Shown in pieces: positions 1 to 10,827 of a stretch of 64,000 bases of DNA. Source of the stretch: Myotis daubentonii. Lineage: Eukaryota; Chordata; Mammalia; Chiroptera; Vespertilionidae. The notes below the pieces were generated by a model, which was not told where the DNA came from, searched no databases, and was given only the letters and a program-made list of their open reading frames with translations. Numbering within the stretch: position 1 is the first letter of the stretch; the number at the start of each line of letters is the position of its first letter. Position numbers and translations under genes: made by a program. The DNA is taken from positions 100,732,626-100,796,625 of the forward strand of contig NC_081840.1 of the NCBI RefSeq assembly GCF_963259705.1, written 5' to 3'.

Positions 1-1580
1 TCAATAAACGGTGTTGGAAAAATTGAACAGATATATGCAAAAAGATGAAATTAGACCACCAGCTCACACCATACACAAAAATAAACTCAAAATGGATAAA
101 AACTTCAACATAAGATGGGAAACCACAAAAATACAGAGGAATCCACAGGCAGCAAAATTGCAAACATATGCCGAAGGAATTTCTTCCATGATACTGCTCC
201 TAGGGCAATGGAAACTAAAGAGAAAATAAACAAATGGGACTACATCAAAATAAAAAGCTTTTGCACAGCAAAGGAAACCATCAACAAAACAACAAGAAAG
301 CCCACTGCAGGGAGAACATATTTGCCAATGATATCACCAATAAGGGTTTAATCTCCAACATTTACAGGGAACTCATACAACTTAACAAAAGGAAGATAAA
401 CAATCCAATCAAACAATGGACAACAGACCTAAATAGACACTTTTCCAAAGAGAACATACAGAAGGCCGAAAGACATATGAAAACATGCTCAAAGTCACTA
501 ATTATACGAGAGATGCAAATCAAAACGACAATGCGGTATCATCTCACACCTGTCAGAATGGCTATCATCAACAAATCAACTAACAACAAGTGTTGGAGAG
601 GATGTGGAGGAAAAGGAAACCCTTCTTCCCTGCTGGTGGGAATGCAGACTGGTGCAGCCACTGTGGAGAACAGTATGCAGTTTCCTCAAAAAACTAAAAA
701 TGGAACTCCCATTTGACCCAGTGATCCCACTTCTAGGAATATATCCCAAGAAGCCAGAAACACCAATCAGGAAGGATATGTGCACCCTATGTTCATGGCA
801 GCACAATTCACCATAGCTATGATTTGGAAATAGCCTAAGTGCCCATCAGCAGATGAGTGGATTAAAAAACTGTGGTACATCTACACCAGTGATGGTGAAC
901 CTACGACACGCGTGTCAGAGGTGACACGCGAACTCATTTTTTTGGTTGACTTTTCTTTGTTAAATGGCATTTAAATATATAAATAAATATCAAAAATATA
1001 TATTTTTTGCTTTGTTTTACTATGGTTGAAAATACCAAAAAATTTCTATATGTGACACGGCACCAGAGTTAAGTTAGGGTTTTTCAAAATGCTGACACGC
1101 CAAGCTCAAAAGGTTCGCCATCACTGATCTACACAATGAAATACTATGCTGCGGTAAAAAAGAAGGAATTCTTGCCATTTGCAACATCATGGATGGAACT
1201 GGAGAGCATTATGCTAAGTAAATAAGCCAGTCAGAGAAAGATAAATACCACATGATCTCACTCATTTGTGGAATATAGAGAACAACATAGACTGATGAAC
1301 AGGGACAGATCCAGAGACGGAGAAACAGCGACCAGACTGTCAATCCCTGGAGGGAAAGTACGGGAGGGTGGGGGTAAGGGGAAGAGATCAACCAAAGGAC
1401 TTGTATGCATACATATAAGCCAAACCAATGGACACAGACAACAGGGGGATGAGAGCATTGGGGGGGGGGGGGGAAGGTTGGGGGTTGATGGGGGGGGGGG
1501 GATACATTTATAATACCTTAACCAATAAAGAAATTAAAGATTAAAAAAATGAAATTAAATTAAATGTAAAAAAAAAAAAA
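1..1580 (+). mobile_element. L1 LINE, 3' end of ORF2 plus 3' UTR
   Basis: This is the downstream end of an L1 retrotransposon: the C-terminal part of ORF2, then a 3' UTR and an A-rich tail near 1560-1580. The same text recurs in the L1 at 16450-17950, including the stretch before the 3' UTR and the G-rich tract near 1461-1500. The reading frame is broken (pieces at 11-229, 234-716 and 604-816), so the copy is dead. The 5' part lies outside the window. A 240-bp hAT element interrupts it at 887-1126. Confidence 0.85.
887..1126. mobile_element. Non-autonomous hAT transposon (MITE) inside L1
   Basis: A 240-bp element without coding capacity. Its termini are inverted (CAGTGATGGTGAACCT at the left, AGGTTCGCCATCACTG at the right), and an identical 8-bp duplication ATCTACAC flanks it at 879-886 and 1127-1134. 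CA..TG termini with an 8-bp duplication are diagnostic of hAT transposition. Removing the element and one duplication restores continuous L1 sequence, so it inserted after the L1. It needs a hAT transposase in trans. Confidence 0.93.
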
Positions 1581-1630
1581 GCAGCCACATTGAGATTGGT
1601 AGGAAGGGTGGAGGCAGAGAAGGTCTAGTC

Positions 1631-2757
1631 CAGGGGTGGGCAACCCCTGGCATGCGTGCCAAAGATGGCACGTCAGTAACTTTTGCTGGCACATGAAACC
1701 CTCTCTTATAATCTCCCATTTACAATTTTTGTGAACATTTGAATGATTTAAATGTTAAATTACAAGGAACTGGCAAGACACTTGATGTTATGTTTGGTTA
1801 CATAAAGGCTTTTGAAAAGAAACTAGAAGTATTTAAGAGGGATGTTGATGGTGAGAGATTTAGATATTTCCCAAACCTCAAGAGGCACATCAAAGATCTC
1901 CCAAAAGATGACAGAATAAACTGTCAAAGCCTTCAAAAGCTGTTTTTAAACATCATCAAGTCAACTATTGTGCAGTTCTTCTCAAGATTTGCGAAATTCA
2001 GAGAACTGGAAGAGACAGCAAAATTCATGAGCTTTCCAGACAGCATGAAACTGGAGGAACTAAACTTACAAATGTTTTCATGGATAGACATGGCTGACTT
2101 TGAAATGCAGTTGATTGTATTTCAGAGTAGCTCAATTTGGAAGCAGAAATTTATTGACCTTAGAGTTGACTTGGAAAACATTGAAAAAAAGCGATTAGAG
2201 ACAGGAGTACCAGAGAGAAGTGTTGAAAACGAACTATTGAAGACTTGGATTGCCATTCCAGAAAATGTTTTCTGTTTAAAAAACTTTGCAACAGCGTTAC
2301 TCTACATGTTTTCATCCACATACGCTTGTGAATCTTTGTTCTCAGTGATGAATTTTGTTAAGTCTCATAATAGGAATAGCCTGACGGATGAAAGTAGTAC
2401 CTCGTGCATATCTCCGAAGGTCACAAAATATAAACCTGATGTAAAATCTCTGTCATCAGTGATGCAGCAGCAAAAGTCCCACTGATAATATCAAACGGAG
2501 TCATAAAGTTTTCTGTCGGACTATCAGTGTACATGTATACATTAAAAAATAAATGTATTTTTCATCATCATATACTGTGTTTTTGTCGCTCGAATGAATT
2601 TTATTATTTCTTCAAGGTTCTTCACATACATACACCTTAAGAGATATCAAGTAGGCGTAACATGTTCTCCAAAAATTAGGCTTGGCACGCAGAAAATTTT
2701 TGAGTCAGAGATTTTGCTGGTTTTGGCACGCACTCACAAAAAGGTTGCCCACCCCTG
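1631..2757 (+). mobile_element. hAT transposon, internally shortened, with transposase remnant
   Basis: A 1127-bp hAT element. It starts CAGGGGTGGGCAACC and ends GGTTGCCCACCCCTG (perfect terminal inverted repeats), and is flanked by the identical 8-bp duplication GTCTAGTC at 1623-1630 and 2758-2765. Subterminal GGCACG motifs recur at both ends. It encodes the C-terminal part of a transposase (1739-2485). Full-length hAT elements are usually over 2.5 kb, so this is probably an internal-deletion derivative moved by a relative in trans. The perfect duplication argues for a relatively recent insertion. Confidence 0.93.
1739..2485 (+). CDS. hAT-family transposase, C-terminal part (N-terminally truncated)
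   Basis: An uninterrupted 248-codon ORF inside the hAT element. Residues about 170-215 match the hAT dimerisation region (FATALLYMFSSTYACES and SLFSVMNFVKSHNR), the C-terminal block that ends the RNase-H-like fold and mediates transposase assembly. A basic KVTKYKPDVK tail follows. The N-terminal zinc finger (BED type) and the first catalytic acidic residues expected of a 600-700 residue transposase are absent, so it should be catalytically dead. The family resembles the hAT transposases that gave rise to host ZBED, FAM200 and GTF2IRD2-type proteins. The ATG chosen is simply the first in the frame; the original start was upstream. Confidence 0.75.
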   Translation: MNDLNVKLQGTGKTLDVMFGYIKAFEKKLEVFKRDVDGERFRYFPNLKRHIKDLPKDDRINCQSLQKLFLNIIKSTIVQFFSRFAKFRELEETAKFMSFPDSMKLEELNLQMFSWIDMADFEMQLIVFQSSSIWKQKFIDLRVDLENIEKKRLETGVPERSVENELLKTWIAIPENVFCLKNFATALLYMFSSTYACESLFSVMNFVKSHNRNSLTDESSTSCISPKVTKYKPDVKSLSSVMQQQKSH

Positions 2758-4390
2758 GTCTAGTCCAATACCCACGTATGGTGTGTTTTTAATTGGGAGG
2801 GATATCCTGTGAGGAGAAAAGGATCCCAGCTCCAAACTAGACTCCTCAGCCCAGGGTTCCAGTGCGGGGAAGAGAAGTCCCCATAATTTTGACTGAAAAA
2901 CCAGTGGGGATTGAGGCTGAGAGAGACAGAGGTCTCCTAAGATTCCCATGGATTCTTTTTAAAGGGCCCACGGACTTACTCAGATTCACTCCCTTTTAGC
3001 TTCAGCAATGGGGCAGCAGCTTAAAAGGATCCAAGGACATATGCGAAGGAGCTAAATTGTTTGGCATCAGGGCAACAACAGGGGGAGCTTTCTACCAGAT
3101 AAACGTGCTGACAGAGTTCACTGTTCTTTTGCTGAGACCTCCTCACTACAGAACCGACTGGCAGATGCCATAAATGAGTCTCCATCAACCTTGCCAACAC
3201 TGCTGGTCCCGCAACAGTGATTCCTTGAGACCCCCCACCCCACCCCACCCAATTTGCAGCCCCATCCAACCTGTTTGCTGCAGCTTTTCTATATGAATGC
3301 CTGTCTTGGTTCAGGCTTCAGACATTTCTAAACTATCTCAAACAAGCCGCAATTGGCCTTCACAGGCCCCATACCTGTCGATAAGTGACTGGAGGCCTGA
3401 CACTAGCAGCAGCCTGCATTGTCTCACAACTTGGCCTCTCCTGAGCACCTCCAAGTTCAACACAAGTAGCAGCCATCTGAAGATCACACTGTAGCTTGTG
3501 CAGGGTAGCCCCAGGGAGGGCATAAATAGTAGCTGACTTTGTACCTCCTGGGAGGCTCCAGAGCCAGTGTAATTGGTGGTTAGCTTCAGACCATACCAGC
3601 TTACAACCACACCACATCTATCAGTGACAAAATCAAGGAATACACTAGGAAAGCACCAAAGCCCCACTGAAGCCAATCCTGCTCCATAGGGGTATCTCCT
3701 GCACAGCAACTCTTCCGATGGCTGATTGGCCAGGGGGTCAATCACTCCCAGTGACACCAACAGCAATCAAGGCTCAACTACAGCAGAACTGACCACACAT
3801 GAGCGCACCTAGAGTGCCCAGCTCAGATGGTTGAAGAGGCTGAGACACTGGGCCCTAATGGACCTACTACACAAGGCCACTTTACCAATTCCAGAAGACA
3901 TAGCAGTTCTATCTAATACATACAAACAGAAATAGGTAAGCAGCCAAAATGCAGAGACAAATAAACATGTCGCAATGAAAGAAGAAATCTCCAGAAAGAG
4001 AACTAAATGAAATGGAAAAAAAAAAAAACAACTACCAGATACAGTATTCTAAACAATGGTTATAAAGATGCTTAAGGAACTTAATGAGAACTTCGAGGAA
4101 CTTAGTGAGAAAATCAATGAGATGAAAAAGGACAAGAAAGAAATGGAGAATACACTAACTGAAATGAAGAATAACTTACAAGAGATTCAGCAGTACAGTA
4201 GAGGATACTGAGGATCAAATCAGTGATTTGGAATATAAGGAAGCAAAACACACCCAATCAGAACAGCAAAAAGAATACAGAATCCAAAAATATGAAGATG
4301 GTGTAAGAAATCTCTGGGACAACTATAAGTATCAACATTTGCATCATTGGGTTGCAGGAAGAAGGCAGGGAGCAAAATCTGAAAACCTAG

Positions 4391-4687
4391 CCTATATAAT
4401 AAAAGGGTAATATGCAAACTGAGCGAATGGCAGAACCACTGGACACTATGATGCACACTGACCAACAGGGGGCAAGTACTCAACGCAGGAGCTGCCCCCT
4501 GGTGGTCAGTGCGCTCACCCAGAAGCCGGGCTCAAGGCTGGTGAGCACAGCGGTGGTGGCAGGAGACTCTAATGCCTCTGCAGCAGTCGTACATCCCCTG
4601 GGGGCTCCTGGACTGCGAGAGGGCGCAGGCCAGGCTGAGGGATGCACCCTCCGCGAAGTGCACGAATTTTGTGCATCGAGCCTCCAG
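4391..4687 (+). mobile_element. HeliBat-like non-autonomous Helitron
   Basis: The left end reads TATATAATAAAAGGGTAATATGC, shown here only as the shared head of other copies in this window. The right end carries the hairpin GCACGAATTTTGTGC, then a C-rich stretch ending CCAG (a mutated CTAG). It sits between A and T inside the ORF1 of the older LINE, with no target duplication, as expected for rolling-circle Helitrons. There is no Rep/helicase ORF. Confidence 0.88.
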
Positions 4688-5054
4688 TTTAAAAAATAAT
4701 GACAGAAAACTTCCCTTACCTGGTGAAAGAAATAGACTTACAAGTCCAGGAAGCGCAGAGAACCCCAAGCAAAAGGAATCCAAAGAGGACCACACCAAGA
4801 TACATCATAATTAAAATGCCAAGAGCAAAAGACAAAGAGAGAATCTTAAAAGCAGCAAGAGAAAAGCAGTTAGTTACCTATAAGGGAGCACCCATACCGC
4901 TGTCAGCTGATTTCTCAACAGAAACTTTGCAGGCCAGAAGGGAATGGCATGAAATATTCAAAGTGATGAAAAGCAAGAACTGACAGAGTCCCAGCTACCA
5001 CCACAAGCATTCCCCAGATACAAGCATGGTTCTGGCATGGAAAACACGCCATCT

Positions 5055-5273
5055 TTCTTTCTTTTTTTAATACTATTTATTTATTTTTATTGATTTCAGA
5101 GAGGAAGGGAGAAGGGAAGAGAGACAGAAACATCAATGATGAGAGAGAATCATTGATCGCCTGCCTCCTGCATGCCCCCTACAGGGTATCGAGCCTGCAA
5201 CACAGGCATGTGCCCTTGACTAGAACTGAACCTGGGACCCTTCAGGCCGACACTCTATCCACTAGGCTAGGGC
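5055..5273 (-). mobile_element. Ves SINE
   Basis: A minus-oriented tRNA-headed SINE: A-rich tail (as T-rich) at the left, box B-like region near 5225-5245 and a head ending near 5273. Target duplication AAAACACGCCATCT at 5041-5054 and AAAACATGCCATCT at 5274-5287, one mismatch. Confidence 0.9.
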
Positions 5274-5439
5274 AAAACATGCCATCTGGAAAAGGGAACA
5301 GTGGTGGCTAGGAGTGCAGCCTCACCACCATTCAGATTGGAAATGGACAGCACCCTGGACCCACACAGTGAGCCGCACACCAGCAGGACCTCACAAGGAA
5401 CCCCGCCGTGGGTTCCAGGACCCTGCATTGAGTCTCAGA

Positions 5440-5800
5440 TTCACATGTCACCACCACCATGGGCTCTGGGAAACCACATTGAATCACAGACTCTCAAGCC
5501 ACCACCACCACAGGATCAATGAGTAGCAGAGTCACACACTACCTGTGACGTGGGCACCAGGACCGCACAGTGAGATGCAGAGTCGCATGCCAGCACAAAC
5601 GCAGACTCTAGGAGCCAGTAGTGAGTCGCAAAGTCGCACACCACCCAGGTCACGGGCTATGGGACCCTGCAGTGAATCGCAGAGTCTTACAACACCTCTG
5701 CCACAAACTCCAGGACCGTGACAGTGAGTCGCATGCTACCCATTATGTGGGCTCTGGGATCGTGCAGTGAGTTGCACACCAGTGGGACCTCTCAGGTGTC
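5440..5800 (+). repeat. Degenerate ~51-bp tandem units in L1 5' UTR
   Basis: About seven imperfect units with the pattern GGGCTCTGGGACC .. CAGTGAGTCGCA .. GTCGCACACCAC recur every 42-52 bp. Position within an L1 5' UTR suggests promoter monomers like those of some rodent L1 families. Divergence between units is high, so the boundaries are approximate. Confidence 0.6.
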
Positions 5801-8800
5801 CATTGCTACGGAAGTCGGGACCCTAAGCTCATCCACAACAGCTTGCAGGACACGGTCAGGGGTGAGCCACATAGGCAGACAACCTGTGAAGAGACTTCAT
5901 CCACCAATGGTACAATAACATGCAAGACCCAACTACATTAGGACAACCCAAATAATTCAAGTAGGGGCTTTCCAAGAACACCCACCTCAGGAGATCACAG
6001 AGACTAAACCATTGGGTCCAACAAAATACCTACTACACAGAGTCACCCCCTCCCCACTAAAAAAGCTGGGAGGCACAGCAGTTTGGTCTAAGACATAGAA
6101 ACAAATACAAAGGGATAGCAAAAATGAGGAGACAAATAAACAATTCCCAAAGGAAAGAAAAGGAGAAATCACCAGAAAAAGAACTAAATGAAATGGAGGC
6201 AAATACCTTGTCAGAAAAATAATTTAAATGGTTTTAAGGATGCTCAAGTTTCTTACTGAGAATTACAAGCCACTCAATGACAATTATAAGAAGCAGAATG
6301 AGAAATACACCAACATGGATAAGAATCAAGAGGAAATGAAGAATGACCTAGCTGCAATAAAGAACACAGTGGAAGGTTTGAACAGACTAGAGGAAGCTGA
6401 GGACCAATTCAGCAAATTAGAAGACAGGGTAGGAAAACTCACCGAGTCAGAGCAGCAACTGAAAAAGAAATTAAAAAGCAGGAGAGTTTAAGGAAGCTTT
6501 GGGAAACACAGAACAAAGCAACATTTGCATAATAGCTGTCCCATGAGGAGAAAAAGATGAGCAAGGAATAGAAAACCTATTTGAAGAAACAATGACAGAA
6601 AACTTCCCTGCCTTGGGGGGGAAAAAAGTCCCGCAAGTTCAGGAGGCACAGAGTCCCAAAAAAGATGAGCCTATAAAGGGCTGACACCAAGACATATCAT
6701 AATTAAAATGACAAACATTAAAGACAAAGAAAAAATCTTAAAGGCTGCAAGAGAGATACACACAATTACATACAAAGGGACCTCCCATTAAACTATTAGC
6801 TGATTTCTCAACAGAAACTATCAGGCCAGAAGGAAGTGGAATGAACTATACAAAGTCATGAAAAGCAAGGTAATAAATCCAAGACTACCCTATCCAGCAA
6901 TGCTATCATTTAAAAGTGAAGATGGAATAAGGAGCTTTACAGACAGGGAGGTTATTACCACCAAACCAGCAATGCAAGAGATCCTAAAGAGACACTTGTT
7001 AAGAAGAAGAAATAGAAAGAGAGGGAGGAACATAGGCATAAAGAATAAAAATGGCAACAAACAAGTACCTATCAATAACCTTAAATGGGAGAGGAAACCA
7101 AGATGGCAGCATAGGTAAACACCGGAAATTGCTGCCTCGCACAACCACTTCAAAAATACAACTAAAAGACAAAACGGACATCATCCAAAACCACAGGAAG
7201 GCTGGCTGAGTGGAAATTCTACAACTAGAAGGAAAGAGAAGAGCACACTGAGACTCAGAGGAGGTGCAGAAGTACAGTGCAGAGGTACGGAGGCGCACTT
7301 GGAAAGGGCTGGCAACTGAGGACACGGTTGTCTTTTTCAATCTGGAAGGAGTTTCAAGCTCCCGACTGCTCTGAACTCCAGTTCCAGGCGAGTATCTGGG
7401 GACCCAGACTCATACGGAAAGAAACTGGACTGCCTGGCATCAGGCAGATCTCAAGGGCGGATTTCTCTCAGAGGTGCTTGCAGTGATTACCTTACTGGGA
7501 CACTGAGATGTGGGGCCTCCTAGGGTAGGACTGAGGATCAGCCATAGCTGTTTGCTCCGCCCTGTTGATTCCCTGAGACCCTGCCCCACCCAAGCTGTGT
7601 GCAGAGGATTTTGCATATGAAAGGCCTGGCCCTTTGCAATCTGAAAATTACCTAACAAACTGCAGCTGGGTCCGAGAGACCCAGAACTTCCAAAAGAAGG
7701 CCCAAGGCCCCACAGAAGCTTGCATTGCTTCACAGCTGGGCCTCATCTGGGTACCTCCAAACCCCAAACAAAGAAGAGGAATCTGCAGATCTCTCCATAG
7801 CTCCTGCTGGGTAGCCTCAGGCAGAGGCTAAATTAGCAACTCCTTAGAGATCCAGGAGCCAGTGTACCCAGTGGTCAGAGACCATCGAGATTACAACTCC
7901 CCAGACCCATAAGGGACACATTCAGGGGGCAGACTCAGTGAGCACCAAAGCCCCACTGAAGCAAGTCTTGCCCCAGAAGGGTGTCTCCAGCACAGAAGTT
8001 CTCCCACTGTAGACACAGCTGATTCTCACAGCCAATTGGCCTGGAAATCAATTCCTCCCAGTGATACCTACAACAATCAAGGCTTAACTACAACAAGACT
8101 GTGCACAAAGCCCACAAAGGGGTGCACCAAGAGTGTCCACCTCAGGTAATTGGCGAGGCTGAGCCACTGAGCCCTATAGGACACCTAGCACGGAAAACCA
8201 CTCTATCAACACAGTGAAGCATAAAAAATGCAGAGACAAAGAAACAGGTCACAAATGACAGATATGAAGGAAACAAAACTACTGGATATAGAGTTCAAAA
8301 CCACACTTCAAAGGTTTTTCAAGAATTTTCTAGAAACCGCCAATAAATTTAGTGAGACCCTCAAGGTTATGGAAAAGGGCCAACTAGAAATTAAGCATAC
8401 ACTGACTGAAATAAAGAATATTATACAGAGTTCCAACAGCAGACTAGAGGATCACAAGAATCAAGTCAAAGATTTGAAATACGAAGAAGCAAAAAACACT
8501 CAACCGGAAAAACAAAAAGAAAAAAGAATCCAAAAATATGAAGATAGTATAAGGAGCCTCTGGGACAACATCAAGCATACCAACATCCAAATTATTGGGG
8601 GTGCCAGAAGAAGAGAGAGAGCAAGATATTGAAAGCCTATTTGAAGAAATAATGACAGAAAACTTCCCCTACCTGGTGAAAAAAATAGACTTACAAGTCC
8701 AGGAAGCGCAGAGAACCCCAAACAAAAGGAATCCAAAGAGGACCACACCAAGACACATCATAATTAAAATGCCAAGAACAAAAGACAAAGAGAGAATCTT

Positions 8801-8918
8801 AAAAGCAGCAAGAGAAAAAAAGTCAGTTACCTACAAGGAAATACCCATACAACTGTCAGTTGATTTCTCAACAGAAACTTTGCAGGCCAGATGGGAGTGG
8901 CAAGAAATATTCAAAGTG

Positions 8919-10827
8919 GGAGAACCAAGATGGCAGCATAGGTTAACGCCGGAGTTTGCTGCTTTGAACAACTACTTCAAAAGTGATACCAAAAAACGGA
9001 AGGGACATCACCCAGAACCACAGGAACGCTGGCTGAGTGGAAGTCCTACAACTAGGAGGAAAGAGAAACGCACACGGACACTCAGAGGAGGCGCAGTGCT
9101 GAAGTCAAATTCTGAGGTGCGGAGTGCGTGGAGCGGGCTGGCGGCGGAGGGCGCGGTTGGCGTTTTCAATCGGGAGGGAGTTGCAGACTCTGAGCTCCAG
9201 ATCCTGGCGAGTCTTTAGGGACCCAGACTTAAACGGGAGAAGCGGGACTGTCTGGCTTCGGTCAGAGCGAGTGCAGCTTTCTCTCAGAGCTTTGCAGCGG
9301 GTGCTGGGACTCAGAGAGGCAGAGCCCCTGGGGACAGGACTGAGAGCCGCCATAACTGCTCTCTCCGGCCCACCCTGTTGATCCTGTGCGACCCGCCCCG
9401 CCCAAGCCCTGCACTGAGGCATTTGCCGGATAGCCTCAGGCAAAGGCTAGATTAGCACCTCCCTAGAGGACAGAAGTTCTCTCACTGCTGACACAGCTGA
9501 TTCTCATAGCCACTGGGCCTGGAGGTCAAAACCTCCCTGGAATTAGTTACAACAATCAAGGTTTAACTATAAGACTGCGAACAAAGACCACTAGGGGGTG
9601 CACCAAGGAAGCATAACAAAATGCGGAGACAAAGAAACAGGACAAAATTGTCAACGGAAGATATAGAGTTCAGAGCCACACTTTTAAGGTCTCTCAAGAA
9701 CTGTTTAGAAGCTGCCGATAAACTTAATGAGATCTACACGAAAACTAATAAGACCCTCGATCTTATCTTGGGGAACCAACTAGAAATTAAGCATACACGG
9801 ACTGAAATAACGAATATTATACAGACTCCCGACAGCAGACCAGAGGAGCGCAAGAATCAAGTCAATGAATTGAAATGCGAGGAAGCAAAAAACATCCAAC
9901 CGGAAAAGCAAAATGAAAAAAGAATCCAAAAATGCGAGGATAGTGTAAGGAGCCTCTGGGACAGCTTCAAGCGTACCAACATCAGAATTATAGGGGTGCC
10001 AGAAGATGAGAGAGAGCAAGATATTGAAAACCTATTTGAAGAAATAATGACAGAAAACTTCCCCCACCTGGTGAAAGAAATGGACTTACAGGTCCAAGAA
10101 GCGCGGAGAACCCCAAACAAAAGGAATCCAAAGAGGACCACACCAAGACACATCATAATTAAAATGCCAGGAGCAAAAGATAAAGAGAGAATCTTAAAAG
10201 CAGCAAGAGAAAGAAACTCAGTTACCTACAAGGGAATACCCATACGACTGTCAGCTGATTTCTCAACAGAAACTTTGCAGGCCAGAAGGGAGTGGCAAGA
10301 AATATTCAAAGTGATGAACAGCAAGAACCTACAACCAAGATTACTTTATCCAGCAAAGCTATCATTCAGAATTGAAGGTCAGATAAAGAGCTTCACAGAT
10401 AAGGAAAAGCTAAAGGAGTTCATCACCACCAAACCAGTATTATATGAAATGCTGAAAGGTATCCTTTAAGAAGAGGAAGAGGAAGAAAAAGGTAAAGATA
10501 CAAATTATGAACAACAAATATGCATCTATCAACAAGTGAATCTAAGAATCAAGTGAATAAATAATCTGATGAACAGAATGAACTGTTGATTATAATAGAA
10601 TCAGGGACATAGAAAGGGAATGGACTGACTATTCTTGGGGGGGAAAGGGGTGTGGGAGATGTGGGAAGAGACTGGACAAAAATCGTGCACCTATGGATGA
10701 GGACAGTGGGTGGGGAGTGAGGGCGGAGGGTGGGGCGGGAACTGGGAGGAGGGGAGTTATGGGGGGGAAAAAAGAGGAACAAATGTAATAATCTGAACAA
10801 TAAAGATTTAATTTAAAAAAAAAAAGA
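8919..10827 (+). mobile_element. Full-length HAL1 inserted in an older HAL1
   Basis: A complete 1.9-kb ORF1-only LINE: 5' end GGAGAACCAAGATGGCAGC, 5' UTR of about 700 bp, intact ORF1 (9621-10469), 3' UTR with a purine-rich stretch and AATAAA, then an A-rich tail. A 17-bp target duplication AAGAAATATTCAAAGTG is present at 8902-8918 and 10828-10844. The duplicated site is ORF1 sequence of the host HAL1, so the order of insertion is clear. The perfect duplication and open ORF suggest a young insertion. Confidence 0.93.
9621..10469 (+). CDS. HAL1 ORF1 protein (L1 ORF1p-like RNA chaperone), intact
   Basis: A 282-residue open frame. L1 ORF1p is a trimeric RNA-binding chaperone that coats LINE RNA in cytoplasmic RNPs. 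Visible domains: a basic N-terminus (MRRQRNRT), a heptad-rich coiled coil at about residues 15-115, an RRM-like core around NIRIIGVPEDER (about 125-135) with RHIIIKM at about 180, and the C-terminal domain with ARREWQEIFKVM (about 230) ending at GIL. It is shorter than human ORF1p (338 residues), mainly in the coiled coil. No premature stop or frameshift. The stop is followed directly by an untranslated tail, not by ORF2. The paralogue at 50660-49812 has the same length. Confidence 0.88.
   Translation: MRRQRNRTKLSTEDIEFRATLLRSLKNCLEAADKLNEIYTKTNKTLDLILGNQLEIKHTRTEITNIIQTPDSRPEERKNQVNELKCEEAKNIQPEKQNEKRIQKCEDSVRSLWDSFKRTNIRIIGVPEDEREQDIENLFEEIMTENFPHLVKEMDLQVQEARRTPNKRNPKRTTPRHIIIKMPGAKDKERILKAARERNSVTYKGIPIRLSADFSTETLQARREWQEIFKVMNSKNLQPRLLYPAKLSFRIEGQIKSFTDKEKLKEFITTKPVLYEMLKGIL

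Larger units (their letters stand above)
1583..4981 (+). mobile_element. Degraded HAL1/L1-type element (5' UTR and ORF1)
   Basis: An old LINE unit made of 5' UTR-like sequence (1583-1622 and 2766 to about 3940) and ORF1 (about 3949-4981). The ORF1 part still reads coiled-coil-like Lys/Glu-rich stretches and the C-terminal block also seen in the intact ORF1 copies at 9621 and 50660, but frames are broken by stops and a poly(A)-like tract near 4018. It is interrupted by an hAT element (1631-2757) and a Helitron (4391-4687). The boundary at 4981, inside ORF1, is abrupt and probably marks truncation against the next LINE. Confidence 0.7.
4982..7090 (+). mobile_element. L1 LINE, 5' UTR, ORF1 and first codons of ORF2
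   Basis: Order: 5' UTR (about 4982-6120, with degenerate tandem units), ORF1 (ATG at about 6124), then the short ORF1-ORF2 spacer and the start of ORF2 at about 7051 (ATGGCAACAAACAAGTACCT, the typical L1 ORF2 N-terminal coding start). ORF1 is split into fragments at 6228-6491 and 6858-7010 and is inactive. Sequence stops at 7090, where the 5' end of a HAL1 begins; the rest of ORF2 does not resume afterwards in recognisable form. A Ves SINE interrupts the 5' UTR at 5055-5273. Confidence 0.72.

Noticed and set aside
8595..9218. 207-codon ORF as a protein
   Set aside because: It is a chimera running from the older HAL1 ORF1 through the insertion junction at 8918 into the 5' UTR of the younger HAL1.
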